Counted from the first letter of the stretch, positions 43,363 through 52,375 are shown. The stretch is DNA of 64,000 bases from JACMLD01 sp044227095 (GCA_044227095.1 JBGAFV010000001.1:1922001-1986000), one strand, 5' to 3'. The notes: generated by a model not told the origin, from the sequence alone. A program made the numbers and translations.

Positions 43363-44865
43363 ATGAACAGGATTACAAAATTTATACTCGCTTCAATTTC
43401 AATACCAGCAATATTGCCTGGTTGTAAAAAATTGGCCGAAGAAAAATATGATATTTCCAAAGCAGTGGTAAATGTGTCTGCACCAGTTAGCGATGCATCT
43501 CCATTGTGCGGTAGTATAAAAGGAACAATGATTACAGGCAAAACTTATACTATAGACGGAACTTGCGGCGATGTTACTATCAATAAAGGAGATACATTGA
43601 CTATACAACCTGGTGTAACCATAAACATAACCGGCAATATAGCTATTGTTGTACGTGGTGTTCTTTTAAGCCTGGGTTCTTCATCAAGCCCAATAAAAAT
43701 TGGGCCGCAGAATGTTGTGAAGCAAGATGCACCCGGACAAAACCCCGCCACAGATCCGGCTTATGCTGGCAAATGGAAAGGGATATTGGCAGATACAAGT
43801 TGTTCATTACTTTCTTTAAAATGGACACGCCTTGAATTTTGTGGTGGTACAACTGGTACTGCTTTAGGAAGTTTGCTTGGCTTAACAGCAACTGATCCAA
43901 CCTATGCTGTGTATTTTCAAAACGCAAATGGTTCTTTTATTTTTGAAGACTCGTGGATATATGGAACGGTTGATGATGCTATACGTGTAGGCACAGGTAA
44001 GTTTGCTATCCTTCGTTCTACATTTGAAAAATGCGGATCAGCCGGTGGTGATGTACTAAATGTAAAGAATGGTGGAGTAGGGGATATGGCCTATAACTTT
44101 TTTATTGGCTGCGCTACCAATGCATTAAAAGCATCCAATAAAGGTGTAAATACAAAATTGCAAACCAACATACGCATATTTAATAACACAGTTATTAATT
44201 GCGGTTTTCGTCAATTAAAAACCGGCCGCGGTGGATGTATGAATTTTGAGGAAGGTTCAAGGGGCATGGCGTTTAATAACCTTGTAGTGAATTGCAAATT
44301 TGGTTTGCGTATTAATAATAGTGTAGTTGCAGATACGGCTTCTTTATACAAGAACAACTATGGGTATAATTTTTATTGGGCCGATTCTCTTGTAACAGCC
44401 AAACAAATTTTTCCTAACGGAAATACGCAGGCAGTTACGAAACCAGTAGCAACAGATATACCCAATCCATTTACTTACCTGCCTGCAGGGTACAGCTATC
44501 TTCCTTACAATGCAGCATATGATGCAAATGCTTCTGGTGCGGTTCAAAAAATTAACCCGCTGTTTACTGGTTATCCATTACCAGTGCCTGGTGGTGTGCA
44601 GCTTCGTGATATTTGCACTATAGGAACATACAGGTTTACATTGCAGGCAGGCTCCCCATGTATTGGCGCAGCAAATTCTAACTTTCTGCCAATTAATATT
44701 GATGATGTGGAAGCCAGCAAAATCAATGCAACACCAGGTCTTACTGTTAAGTATGTTCCTATCCCCCAAAATGCTGTCTATGGGGTAACAGAATATACAA
44801 AACCCGGAACAGACATTGGCTGCTATCAGTACAATGGAAAGGGTAACCAGCATTTTAATAATTAA
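43363..44865 (+). CDS. Beta-helix lipoprotein next to the TonB receptor
   Basis: A 500-residue protein with a lipobox (AILPGC, Cys21). From about residue 60 it shows irregular beta-helix-like repeats: DVTINKGDTLTIQPGVTINITGNIAIVVRGVLLSLGSSSSPIKI, later SRGMAFNNLVVNCKFGLRINNSV. The fold resembles right-handed parallel beta-helices seen in polysaccharide lyases and surface adhesins, but catalytic residues cannot be named. It lies 24 bp after the receptor gene and probably forms a surface complex with it. Confidence 0.78.
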   Translation: MNRITKFILASISIPAILPGCKKLAEEKYDISKAVVNVSAPVSDASPLCGSIKGTMITGKTYTIDGTCGDVTINKGDTLTIQPGVTINITGNIAIVVRGVLLSLGSSSSPIKIGPQNVVKQDAPGQNPATDPAYAGKWKGILADTSCSLLSLKWTRLEFCGGTTGTALGSLLGLTATDPTYAVYFQNANGSFIFEDSWIYGTVDDAIRVGTGKFAILRSTFEKCGSAGGDVLNVKNGGVGDMAYNFFIGCATNALKASNKGVNTKLQTNIRIFNNTVINCGFRQLKTGRGGCMNFEEGSRGMAFNNLVVNCKFGLRINNSVVADTASLYKNNYGYNFYWADSLVTAKQIFPNGNTQAVTKPVATDIPNPFTYLPAGYSYLPYNAAYDANASGAVQKINPLFTGYPLPVPGGVQLRDICTIGTYRFTLQAGSPCIGAANSNFLPINIDDVEASKINATPGLTVKYVPIPQNAVYGVTEYTKPGTDIGCYQYNGKGNQHFNN

Positions 44866-45002
44866 TTGCGGTTCACTAAAGTTTGACGCTTAATAAGCAG
44901 GCAACAAATCAACAATACTTACTTCATCCTTATATCAAGTGCTATTCAACCTGCTGTAAGAATAATCTTCCGTCGGATGGAATTTTAACCGGGAGAAGAA
45001 AA

Positions 45003-46127
45003 TTATTTTCCTGAGATTGATTTTGAGAAGGCTGTGGTTTTATTTTTTTGACTGTAAGACGAAAGATCAATTGGTTTACCTGTGTTGTGGTTAGAAATAA
45101 ATTCCTGGCCAAGCAACTGGGCAATAGTTTGCGCAATCTGGTTCTGGTAAATTTGTCCTTCTGTTTTCAATTCTCCTTTTTCTTCTATGCCGCGGCCAAG
45201 CATAGCGAGCCATATTTCGCCGGAGCCTTTAATAAATGTATGATGACCTGTCCATGTTTTATTTTTCTTTCCCCTGCCATGATCAGTTGTAATAATAAAA
45301 GTGGTATTGTCTTTATAAAATGGGTCGGTTTGTACATTGTACCATAATTCTGCAATCATCCTGTCTATATCATTTGCTTTTTGCAGGTAAGCGTCATATT
45401 GCCCGCTATGCGCAAATTCATCTGTTTCCCCAAAACCCAGCACAACGCATTTGGGATGTTGTTGTTTAATGTATTGTTTTGCCAGTAAAAAAGTAAGCAG
45501 ATCGTATCTGCAATGTTCTTTTGTGTTTACACTGTCTTGTACTTTATCTATTGTTGTTGTTACATCGTCAGTAGTGTCTGCACTTTCGTAACCACTGTTT
45601 ACAGGTAAATTGTTTTTAGTTTCATTTAGTATAAAAGGAAAAATATTCCAGGAGCTAAAAGCTACGCATTTGCCTTTATAAGAATCAACCTGGTTTAAAT
45701 AGGCAGGAAGGTTGATGTTGTCATTGTTTCTCGGCGTGTTGGGTACTAAACGGGGATCTGCATAACCGGTAAAAATTTCATTATAACCTGCATAAGAAAT
45801 TTTATAAAAATTTTTTACATCAGCTTTGTTATTGTAATTGCGGTTGCCATAGAGCTGGCCTTTGCGGGCTATTGTGTTCCAGAAAAAAGGAAGCAGGTTT
45901 TTGCGACGATCTTCAATTCCAGATCCTCCATACAATTCATTTAATAGAGCAGTATCTTTTACAAATGCTGTGTTGTTCATCAGTGCCGGATCTCCACCGT
46001 TAAATATTTCCTGCCAGCGAAACCCATCTATAGTAATGATAAAAATATTGGGCGGGTCTTTTTGTTGTTGCGCTTGTACGTGCAGCAAGAATACAACACA
46101 CAGGGTGGTAAGACAAAACGGTTTCAT
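45003..46127 (-). CDS. Alkaline phosphatase superfamily enzyme, exported
   Basis: A 374-residue protein started at 46127, giving the signal peptide FCLTTLCVVFLLHVQAQ. Conserved metal motifs of the alkaline phosphatase/sulfatase/nucleotide pyrophosphatase clan are present: ITIDGFRWQEIF at the N-terminus, LGFGETDEFAHSGQYDAYL, and TDHGRGKKNKTWTGHHTF. The position expected for the nucleophile is in the GGDPALMNNTAF region, probably a Thr. It likely cleaves phosphate or sulfate esters in the periplasm. It is divergent from the purple acid phosphatase gene. Confidence 0.83.
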   Translation of the reverse strand: MKPFCLTTLCVVFLLHVQAQQQKDPPNIFIITIDGFRWQEIFNGGDPALMNNTAFVKDTALLNELYGGSGIEDRRKNLLPFFWNTIARKGQLYGNRNYNNKADVKNFYKISYAGYNEIFTGYADPRLVPNTPRNNDNINLPAYLNQVDSYKGKCVAFSSWNIFPFILNETKNNLPVNSGYESADTTDDVTTTIDKVQDSVNTKEHCRYDLLTFLLAKQYIKQQHPKCVVLGFGETDEFAHSGQYDAYLQKANDIDRMIAELWYNVQTDPFYKDNTTFIITTDHGRGKKNKTWTGHHTFIKGSGEIWLAMLGRGIEEKGELKTEGQIYQNQIAQTIAQLLGQEFISNHNTGKPIDLSSYSQKNKTTAFSKSISGK

Positions 46128-46274
46128 GTTATTGGTTTTGCAAAAAAACAAACCTTGTGTAAAGCTATCATAAGCAGAATATTAAATCAGGGTTAACTCG
46201 TTGCGCTTTTCATAACAATAAGATAATATTTGCTGGTAAGCACGTAGTTAATTTCGCCACTTAAAATACATCGT

Positions 46275-47267
46275 ATGCTGAAAAATATTTCTCTTACAAT
46301 AGCAAGCTTATATTTTGTTGTGACGGTCTTTGCCCAAAAAAAAACAACAGCAGAGCAAAAGAACAATGATAAAGCCAGGGCAATTGTTGTACCAGCCAAA
46401 GCCCTGAATTTTATTGCAATGGGCGATTGGGGCCGTAATGGAGAATACCAGCAGAAAGAAGTAGCACAGCAAATGGGTATTACTGCTAAACAAATTGAAG
46501 CTTCATTTATAATTGCTACCGGCGATAATTTTTATCCGAGTGGTGTTGCCAGCACACAAGACTATGCATGGATTGCATCTTATGAAAACATGTACACTGC
46601 CCATTCATTGCAAACAGACTGGTATGTTGTATTGGGCAATCATGATTACAAAGGAAATATACAAGCAGAGATTGATTATTCTAAAATCAGCCGCCGCTGG
46701 CATATGCCTGCTGCATACTATTCAAAAAAAATAGTGATTAATGAGGATAATGGCCCCGCTGTCCTGTTATTGGTTTGCCTGGATACATCGCCTTTCATTA
46801 GCCAGTATTATACCAGCGACGATCACAAAGAGAGTATTATTAAGCAAGATACCGCTGCTCAGCGCAAATGGCTGGAAGGCGTACTGGCAGATCCAGATCC
46901 AAATATTAAGTGGAGAATAGTTGCGGGTCATCATCCATTGTACACAGGAGGTAAAAGAATTAAATCGCCTGATACTTATGAAATGAACAATAAGTTTAAA
47001 CCAATTTTTGATAAGTATAAAGTAGATGCTTATATCTGCGGGCATGAGCATAACCTGCAGTATATAAAACCCGAAGGCAATACGCATTATTTTGTTACAG
47101 GCGCCGGTTCAGAAACAACGCCGGTTATTAAATATCCCGAAATTGGGAAGTATGCACTTTCAATAAATGGGTTTATGGTTTTCTCTCTTACACATAATTC
47201 CATGCTGGTGCAGATTATTGATGAAAACGGCAGGCTTTTGTATAAAGATGCCATTGAAAAAAAGTAA
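46275..47267 (+). CDS. Purple acid phosphatase-like metallophosphoesterase, exported
   Basis: A 330-residue protein with a signal peptide (LYFVVTVFAQ). The motif set MGDWGRNG, TGDNFYPSG, GNHDYKG, AGHHPLYTGG and CGHEHNLQY is that of purple acid phosphatases, with all metal positions visible and the Tyr of DNFY in place to bind iron. Such acid phosphatases are uncommon in bacteria outside this phylum and release phosphate from many esters. It is divergent from the alkaline phosphatase-type gene, so the two may share regulation. Confidence 0.88.
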   Translation: MLKNISLTIASLYFVVTVFAQKKTTAEQKNNDKARAIVVPAKALNFIAMGDWGRNGEYQQKEVAQQMGITAKQIEASFIIATGDNFYPSGVASTQDYAWIASYENMYTAHSLQTDWYVVLGNHDYKGNIQAEIDYSKISRRWHMPAAYYSKKIVINEDNGPAVLLLVCLDTSPFISQYYTSDDHKESIIKQDTAAQRKWLEGVLADPDPNIKWRIVAGHHPLYTGGKRIKSPDTYEMNNKFKPIFDKYKVDAYICGHEHNLQYIKPEGNTHYFVTGAGSETTPVIKYPEIGKYALSINGFMVFSLTHNSMLVQIIDENGRLLYKDAIEKK

Positions 47268-47413
47268 AGGTATTCTTATACATACTCCAAAACAGGTAAG
47301 TTATTTAACTGTGTTCGCTATACCTGTTATTGCATTACAGCGCAGTAGCTATAGTTTTTATGGTTTGCAATATTCTTCCTATTTTCAAACCGTAACAAAG
47401 TTGCTAACTGGTA

Positions 47414-48220
47414 ATGCTCAAAAATAAAAACCCAATAAAAACAATTGCTTCAGAAAAAGATAATGGCATAAAAAGCTATTCCTTACCTGTTGTTGTACTT
47501 GTTGGGGTACTGCTGTTGTGGTTTATTGTTTCCTATACAAATTTATTCCCTTCATACGCTATGCCATCGCCGGTTGCAGTGGCAAAAGCATTTGTAGAAG
47601 AATTGAAAGCAGGGCGGCTACTCAACGACGTTATTGCTTCTCTCTGGCGAGTGGCTGTTGGTTTTGTGTTTTCTGCATCACTGGGTATTCCGCTTGGTTT
47701 GTGGCTTGGCCAGCACCTGTATGCAAGAAAGGCTTTTTTACCAATGCTTAATTTTTTCCGTTTTCTTTCACCATTGGCATGGATTCCATTTGCCATTCTC
47801 TGGTTTCATATTGGAGATAAGCCTGCTATCTTCTTAATATTTATGGCAGTTTTTTTTCCGCTTGTGTTAGCAACCATGTCTGCTGTTGCTACAATACCAA
47901 GTATCTATTTCCGTGTTGCTAAAGATTATCATTATAAAGAGATTGAATTGCTCACCAGGGTTACCTTTCCTGCAGTACTGCCGCAATTAATTACGGCTTT
48001 GCGTGTTAGTTATGGCATTGCATGGGTGGTAATTGTTGCAGCAGAGATGGTAGGTTGCCAGGATGGATTGGGTTATGGCATCTGGGAAGCACGCAATGGC
48101 TTGCGGCTAGATTCTGCTGTTTGTTACATGATAGTTATAGGATTGCTGGGCATGGGCATCGACAGGCTTTTAACACAATTAAGTAAACTACCTAATGTAC
48201 GCTGGGGATATGAGAGATAA
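47414..48220 (+). CDS. ABC importer permease (SsuC/TauC/NrtB type)
   Basis: A 268-residue membrane subunit with about six helices and the cytoplasmic coupling motif EIELLTRVTFPAVLPQLITALRVSYGIAW (EAA loop). It belongs to the taurine/sulfonate/nitrate importer family. The ATPase gene overlaps its 3' end, and the substrate-binding protein follows after a 372-bp gap, so the three form one importer. The ligand is not fixed by the permease. Confidence 0.92.
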   Translation: MLKNKNPIKTIASEKDNGIKSYSLPVVVLVGVLLLWFIVSYTNLFPSYAMPSPVAVAKAFVEELKAGRLLNDVIASLWRVAVGFVFSASLGIPLGLWLGQHLYARKAFLPMLNFFRFLSPLAWIPFAILWFHIGDKPAIFLIFMAVFFPLVLATMSAVATIPSIYFRVAKDYHYKEIELLTRVTFPAVLPQLITALRVSYGIAWVVIVAAEMVGCQDGLGYGIWEARNGLRLDSAVCYMIVIGLLGMGIDRLLTQLSKLPNVRWGYER

Positions 48221-48932
48221 AAATGCTCACAGCAGACTGGTACTGCAAAAAGTATCTCACAGCTACGGCCCCGTAGCTGTTTTAAAAGATATGGACCTGG
48301 TAGTTAACCAGGGCGAGGTGGTGGTATTGGTGGGCCCTTCAGGCTGTGGCAAAACAACTATTCTCAATTTATTATCCGGTTATATAGAACCGTTAGAAGG
48401 TTCTATTCAGCGTACAGGCATAATCCGGACCGTTTATCAACAAGATGGCCTTTTTCCCTGGCTTACTGTTTCAGAAAATATTATGATAGGGTTGCGCAAT
48501 GTAACAGACACAGCCCAGCAAAATAAAGAACTGCGTGAACTGATTGAACTGATACACCTGCAGGGTTTTGAAAATCATTATCCGCATCAGTTATCTGGCG
48601 GCATGCGCCAGCGTGTAGAACTTGCCCGTGTACTTGCAGGTGAGTCTGATATACTATTAATGGATGAACCATTCTCTGCACTGGATTATCAAACGAGGTT
48701 GCGCATGCGCAAAGAGTTAATAAGACTGCTTGAACAACGTCCCCGCACAGTGGTATTTGTAACACACGATATTGAAGAAGCGGTTCAACTGGCAGATAGG
48801 GTTCTGGTATTATCCAGCCGCCCGGCCAGTATTTGCAAAGAGCTTTATATTGATGCGCCCAAGCCAAGAGAACTTACAAATGCTGCTGCTGTAGATGCCA
48901 TGAAAGTAATTTTGCACGAACTTGGTTTGTAG
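48195..48932 (+). CDS. ABC importer ATPase (SsuB/TauB/NrtC-D type)
   Basis: A 245-residue ATPase with Walker A GPSGCGKTTI, signature LSGGMRQRVEL, Walker B DILLMDEPFSALD and switch FVTHD. QQDGLFPWLTVSENI is the Q-loop typical of the nitrate/sulfonate group. The frame overlaps the permease gene by 26 bases; an in-frame ATG at 48210 is an alternative that still overlaps by 11. Overlap implies translational coupling. Confidence 0.94.
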   Translation: MYAGDMRDKNAHSRLVLQKVSHSYGPVAVLKDMDLVVNQGEVVVLVGPSGCGKTTILNLLSGYIEPLEGSIQRTGIIRTVYQQDGLFPWLTVSENIMIGLRNVTDTAQQNKELRELIELIHLQGFENHYPHQLSGGMRQRVELARVLAGESDILLMDEPFSALDYQTRLRMRKELIRLLEQRPRTVVFVTHDIEEAVQLADRVLVLSSRPASICKELYIDAPKPRELTNAAAVDAMKVILHELGL

Positions 48933-48991
48933 TTGATAGTCTTTAGTTCATACTTCATAATCTGTAGTGAATATCATTTAATCAAGAACGC

Positions 48992-49100
48992 ATGTTCCGT
49001 AGGAACATTTTACGGGTAGAGAATATGCATAGTATGAGTTGCGTTCCATAGGAACGCTTTGTGCTCATGCGTGATAAAAGCACAGTAGTTCATACGGAAC
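48992..49100. repeat. Three palindromes spaced 45-49 bp within the ABC operon gap
   Basis: ATGTTCCGTAGGAACAT (48992-49008), GCGTTCCATAGGAACGC (49041-49057) and GTTCATACGGAAC (49088-49100) repeat the GTTCC/GGAAC hairpin at centres 49 and 45 bp apart. The block fills part of the 372-bp gap between the ABC ATPase and its binding-protein gene. Confidence 0.8.
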
Positions 49101-49225
49101 GAAATTTCTTATTTAATCTACTTTTACCCAAAAAACACCCCGATGAGGTAGCATACTTTTCTTCCCCCTGTCTAACTATTAAATACTTTTCTGGTCCTGG
49201 CGCCAGTAACACAGATTGATCACTG

Positions 49226-49240
49226 TTGCGTCGCACACTT
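49226..49240. repeat. GTGTGCGACGCAA-type dispersed word
   Basis: TTGCGTCGCACACTT is the exact reverse complement of 52473-52487 (15 of 15), and the flanks show further loose similarity. No function is evident. Confidence 0.4.
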
Positions 49241-49286
49241 CAACCCTATATCTTTATTGAACCCATATTAACCAAAACGAATTCGC

Positions 49287-49294
49287 TAAATTTG
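49287..49294 (+). promoter_or_regulatory. TAAATTTG -7 box of the binding-protein gene
   Basis: An exact TAnnTTTG match ending ten bases before the ATG at 49305. The binding protein can therefore be expressed apart from the permease and ATPase, with a very short leader. Confidence 0.55.
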
Positions 49295-49304
49295 AGGTTC
49301 AGTT

Positions 49305-50384
49305 ATGAAACTTACTTTTACAAAACTTATCCTTGGCGTTGTTATTACCCTTACAGTATTAGGGTTGCTTCGCTATCGCCCATGGAATAGTAATGGTTCA
49401 ATAACCGCAAGGGATGTAATACACGAAGGTGTAAATAAACTTGCAACACGTTCGCTTACTGTTGGGTATTTGCCCGTTACTTGTCACCTTACCTGCCCGG
49501 TTACAGATTTTGCGTCAAAAACAACACAAACCAATACCAATTTCAATTCAAGGGTATTTACAGATTTTCCAACGGTAATCAGTGCACTGGAAGCAAAACA
49601 GGTGCAGGCTACTTTTATGATAGTACCACTTGCAATGAAATTGCGTGAGCAAGGTGTGCCGGTTAAGATCTGTTATCTTGGCCACCGCGATGGTTCTGAA
49701 ATTGTTGTTGCAAAGAATGGAAAAATAAGAAGCCTTACAGATTTAAAAGGAAAAAAAGTAGCCATACCCAGTTTATACAGCAACCAGAACTTTGTTATTC
49801 ATAAGCTAATGGAAGATTACGGTATGAAGCCGGATGACATTAATTTTGTTGTATTGCCACCCGCAGATATGCCTACTTCGCTGGCATCGGGTGCTATTGA
49901 AGGGTATTTTGTAGGCGAGCCATTTTGCGCAAAGGCGGAACTGGATGGTGTTGGCAGAATACTTTATTATGCAAGGGATGTATGGCCAAACTTTATTTCA
50001 TGTGCATTGGTGGTGCACGAAGATTTAATAAAAGAAAACCCCGATATAGTTAAAGACCTGGTACGTGGCATTGCACAATCTGGCGCATGGGCGGAAACAC
50101 ACCGTGCAGAAGCAGCAAAATTAGCAGCACCATATTATCGGCAGAATGAAAAAGTGCTGAATTATGTACTAACAGCCGACCCTAAACGTGTAAGTTATTT
50201 GCAGCTAACCCCTACAGATATGGATCTGCAGCAGATACAAAACCAGGGCCTTAAAATGGGACTTCTTACAAAGCACATACCCATGAGTGAGTTAATAGAC
50301 CGCGACTTTGTACCCGAAACAATTAAACCAGCCCCTATTTCTTCAAGCAGTATACCAGATCCTACATCTGTAAAAACGCACTAA
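49305..50384 (+). CDS. ABC importer substrate-binding protein (NMT1/NrtA type)
   Basis: A 359-residue binding protein anchored by an N-terminal hydrophobic segment (LILGVVITLTVLGLL). The NMT1/SsuA fold shows VGYLPVT, LTDLKGKKVAIPSLYSNQNFVIHKLMEDYGM and GAIEGYFVGEPFCAKAEL. A distinctive CHLTC motif (Cys60, Cys64) lies in the first ligand loop, where nitrate- or sulfonate-binding relatives normally have Asp/Glu or aromatic residues, so a metal or thiol ligand is possible. The substrate is unknown. Confidence 0.88.
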   Translation: MKLTFTKLILGVVITLTVLGLLRYRPWNSNGSITARDVIHEGVNKLATRSLTVGYLPVTCHLTCPVTDFASKTTQTNTNFNSRVFTDFPTVISALEAKQVQATFMIVPLAMKLREQGVPVKICYLGHRDGSEIVVAKNGKIRSLTDLKGKKVAIPSLYSNQNFVIHKLMEDYGMKPDDINFVVLPPADMPTSLASGAIEGYFVGEPFCAKAELDGVGRILYYARDVWPNFISCALVVHEDLIKENPDIVKDLVRGIAQSGAWAETHRAEAAKLAAPYYRQNEKVLNYVLTADPKRVSYLQLTPTDMDLQQIQNQGLKMGLLTKHIPMSELIDRDFVPETIKPAPISSSSIPDPTSVKTH

Positions 50385-50494
50385 CAGTGCAAGTGGTTTT
50401 AAAATTAACAGTGTATTTGCAGAGATGTTTTTTATTTGTTTAACTTTAATATTCCCAAATAAAATCAATTCCCCAACAATTAAATCTTACAAAA

Positions 50495-50872
50495 ATGGCA
50501 GACATTCAAAACGGCGAAGTTGTTATAAGCAACCAGGAAACAATTAAAGATAACCAAGGTACAATTAAGGCTAACCAGGATGCCATCAAGAACAATCAAA
50601 AACTTATAAAAGATAACCAGGGTACTATTCTAAAAAATCAGGGTGCCATTAAAACCAACCAGGGTGCTATACTTGGCAACCAGGGTGCCATTAAAACCAA
50701 TCAGAAAACCATAGTTGATAATCAGAAAGCTTTAAAAGCTAACCAGGTAACAATTATTTCTAACCAGAAAGCAATTATGGGCAACCAGAAAACTATACTA
50801 TCCAATCAAAAAACACTGGATAAGATTTTAAAGAACCAGGAAGTAATTTTGAAATTGCTGAAAAAGAAATAA
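50495..50872 (+). CDS. Asn-Gln heptad coiled-coil protein
   Basis: A 125-residue protein built almost wholly from 7-residue repeats. Asn occupies positions 13, 20, 27 and so on to 104 (14 heptads), each followed by Gln, and Ile or Leu sits exactly four residues later (17 to 108). This is the IxxNQxx pattern: Ile at a and Asn at d of a coiled coil. Three extra residues (ILK) break the register before a last NQEVILK, and a Lys tail follows. Asn-at-d layers are known from trimeric autotransporter adhesins, where they bind anions in the core. There is no signal peptide. Internal DNA repeats (20 bp at 50639-50658 and 50681-50700) suggest growth by duplication. No family is recognised. Confidence 0.8.
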   Translation: MADIQNGEVVISNQETIKDNQGTIKANQDAIKNNQKLIKDNQGTILKNQGAIKTNQGAILGNQGAIKTNQKTIVDNQKALKANQVTIISNQKAIMGNQKTILSNQKTLDKILKNQEVILKLLKKK

Positions 50873-50891
50873 AAGACTAATACTATTTATT

Positions 50892-50926
50892 AACCGCCAT
50901 AGCTCTAGCTGCGGCGGTTTTTTTTT
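50892..50926 (+). terminator. Rho-independent terminator after the heptad gene
   Basis: AACCGCC (50892-50898) pairs with GGCGGTT (50913-50919) and a run of T follows. The loop holds an AGCT...AGCT word that can extend the stem. Confidence 0.88.
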
Positions 50927-51048
50927 GAATGCAACCACTCGGGATTCATTCAATCTTATTGGATAATTATTGTTTAATGGCCTATACAAAACCAGTTAAG
51001 CAACAGTTTCTTTTAAAGCATAATAACTTATGTATTTAACTTTGAACA

Positions 51049-51783
51049 ATGGAGATCATTGTAACCCACACAAACCTGGAAGCAATTGCACCGCTACGGG
51101 CATTGTTTTTACAGGAAAATAATTTCCAGTTTATTTATGATAAATGCCACAGGCATGGCTGGGCCGATGTTTGGCTTTTTGAAATAGATGGCAATGCTAT
51201 AGGTTACGGATCTGTTTGGGGAAAAGACAAACGGGAAGACAGGGATACCATTTTTGAATATTATTTGTTACCGGAATACAGAAAGCTGTCAAATATTATA
51301 TTCCCGCAATTTTATGAAATAGCAAAAGTTGGTTTTGTAGAAAGCCAGAGCAATGATGCATTTCTTACTTCTATGTTGTATGAATATTGCAAGAACGTAA
51401 ATGCTGAGGCCATTCTTTTTAAAGATCAGTACACAACTGATTTTGCAATACCGGGGTTAATTTTTAGAAAACAAATACATAAAGACAATACGGGTGAAGA
51501 TGATGGCTACGTATTGGAACTGGGTGGCGAAGTAGTGGCTACAGGCGGTTTTGTATGGAATTACAATCTTCCGTTTATAGACATGTATTACGAAGTGAAA
51601 GAGAATTTCAGGCGAAGAGGCTTTGCATCATTTATTACACAGGAGTTAAAAAGAGAAGCATACAGAATGGCAAGAGTGCCTGCTGCAAGATGTAATATAA
51701 ATAATCACGCATCAAAAGCAACTTTGATTAAAGCAGGCATGCAGCCTTGTGGTTTTATTCTTGTAGGAACTATTAAAAAATAA
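51049..51783 (+). CDS. GNAT N-acetyltransferase, two-domain
   Basis: A 244-residue protein with an N-terminal GNAT-like half (WADVWLFEIDGNAIGYGSVWG) and a C-terminal half with YYEVKENFRRRGFASFITQEL, where RRRGFA matches the acetyl-CoA pyrophosphate loop Q/R-x-x-G-x-A/G. The final CNINNHASKATLIKAGMQPCG is the usual end of GNAT domains. The acceptor is unknown. It lies 19 bp upstream of a Crp/Fnr regulator gene. Confidence 0.85.
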   Translation: MEIIVTHTNLEAIAPLRALFLQENNFQFIYDKCHRHGWADVWLFEIDGNAIGYGSVWGKDKREDRDTIFEYYLLPEYRKLSNIIFPQFYEIAKVGFVESQSNDAFLTSMLYEYCKNVNAEAILFKDQYTTDFAIPGLIFRKQIHKDNTGEDDGYVLELGGEVVATGGFVWNYNLPFIDMYYEVKENFRRRGFASFITQELKREAYRMARVPAARCNINNHASKATLIKAGMQPCGFILVGTIKK

Positions 51784-51802
51784 GCTTAGCCATATATAAA
51801 TC

Positions 51803-52375
51803 ATGTATACAGGTATTGAAGCGCATATAAAAAAATTTGTTGGCCTTACAGAGGAAGAAATAGCTGTTTTGCATGCGTATATGAAGCGAATGGTTGTTAA
51901 GAAAAAGGAATTGTTGCTTAAAGAAGGGCAGGTGTGTAAATCGAATTATTTTGTAGAGAAAGGTTGCCTTCGTTTGTTTTTTGTAGATGAGAAAGGTGCG
52001 GAACAAACAACGCAGTTTGCAATAGAAAACTGGTGGCTTACTGATTACTCAAGTTTTTACAGGGCAACACCTTCTCAGTTTTATATTCAGGCTGTTGAGA
52101 ACGCTACTGTTATTTCGTTTGACAAATCTTTGCAGGAAGAATTGTACAAGAAATTGCCACAACTGGAACGCTATTTCCGGAATGTACTTGAAGTTTCTTA
52201 TGGTGCCGTGCAATGGAGAATAAAATATATCTACAATCTTTCTAAGGAAGACATGTACAGAAATTTCAATTCTTTATTTCCAGGGTTTGTACAAAGGGTA
52301 CCGCAGTACATGCTGGCGTCTTATCTTGGCCTCACACCTCAATATCTGAGCGAGTTAAGAAAAAAGAAACAATAA
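51803..52375 (+). CDS. Crp/Fnr family regulator
   Basis: A 190-residue protein with a cNMP-binding-like beta roll (GQVCKSNYFVEKGCLRLFFVDEKG) and a C-terminal helix-turn-helix (RVPQYMLASYLGLTPQYLSELRKKK). The recognition helix is intact although the protein ends right after it, a form common in Bacteroidota regulators next to redox or peroxidase genes. The carboxymuconolactone decarboxylase-family gene downstream is a plausible target. Confidence 0.9.
   Translation: MYTGIEAHIKKFVGLTEEEIAVLHAYMKRMVVKKKELLLKEGQVCKSNYFVEKGCLRLFFVDEKGAEQTTQFAIENWWLTDYSSFYRATPSQFYIQAVENATVISFDKSLQEELYKKLPQLERYFRNVLEVSYGAVQWRIKYIYNLSKEDMYRNFNSLFPGFVQRVPQYMLASYLGLTPQYLSELRKKKQ

Noticed and set aside
47167..47427. 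86-residue open frame between the acid phosphatase and the permease
   Set aside because: It covers the end of one gene, an AT-rich gap and the start of another, with no motif.
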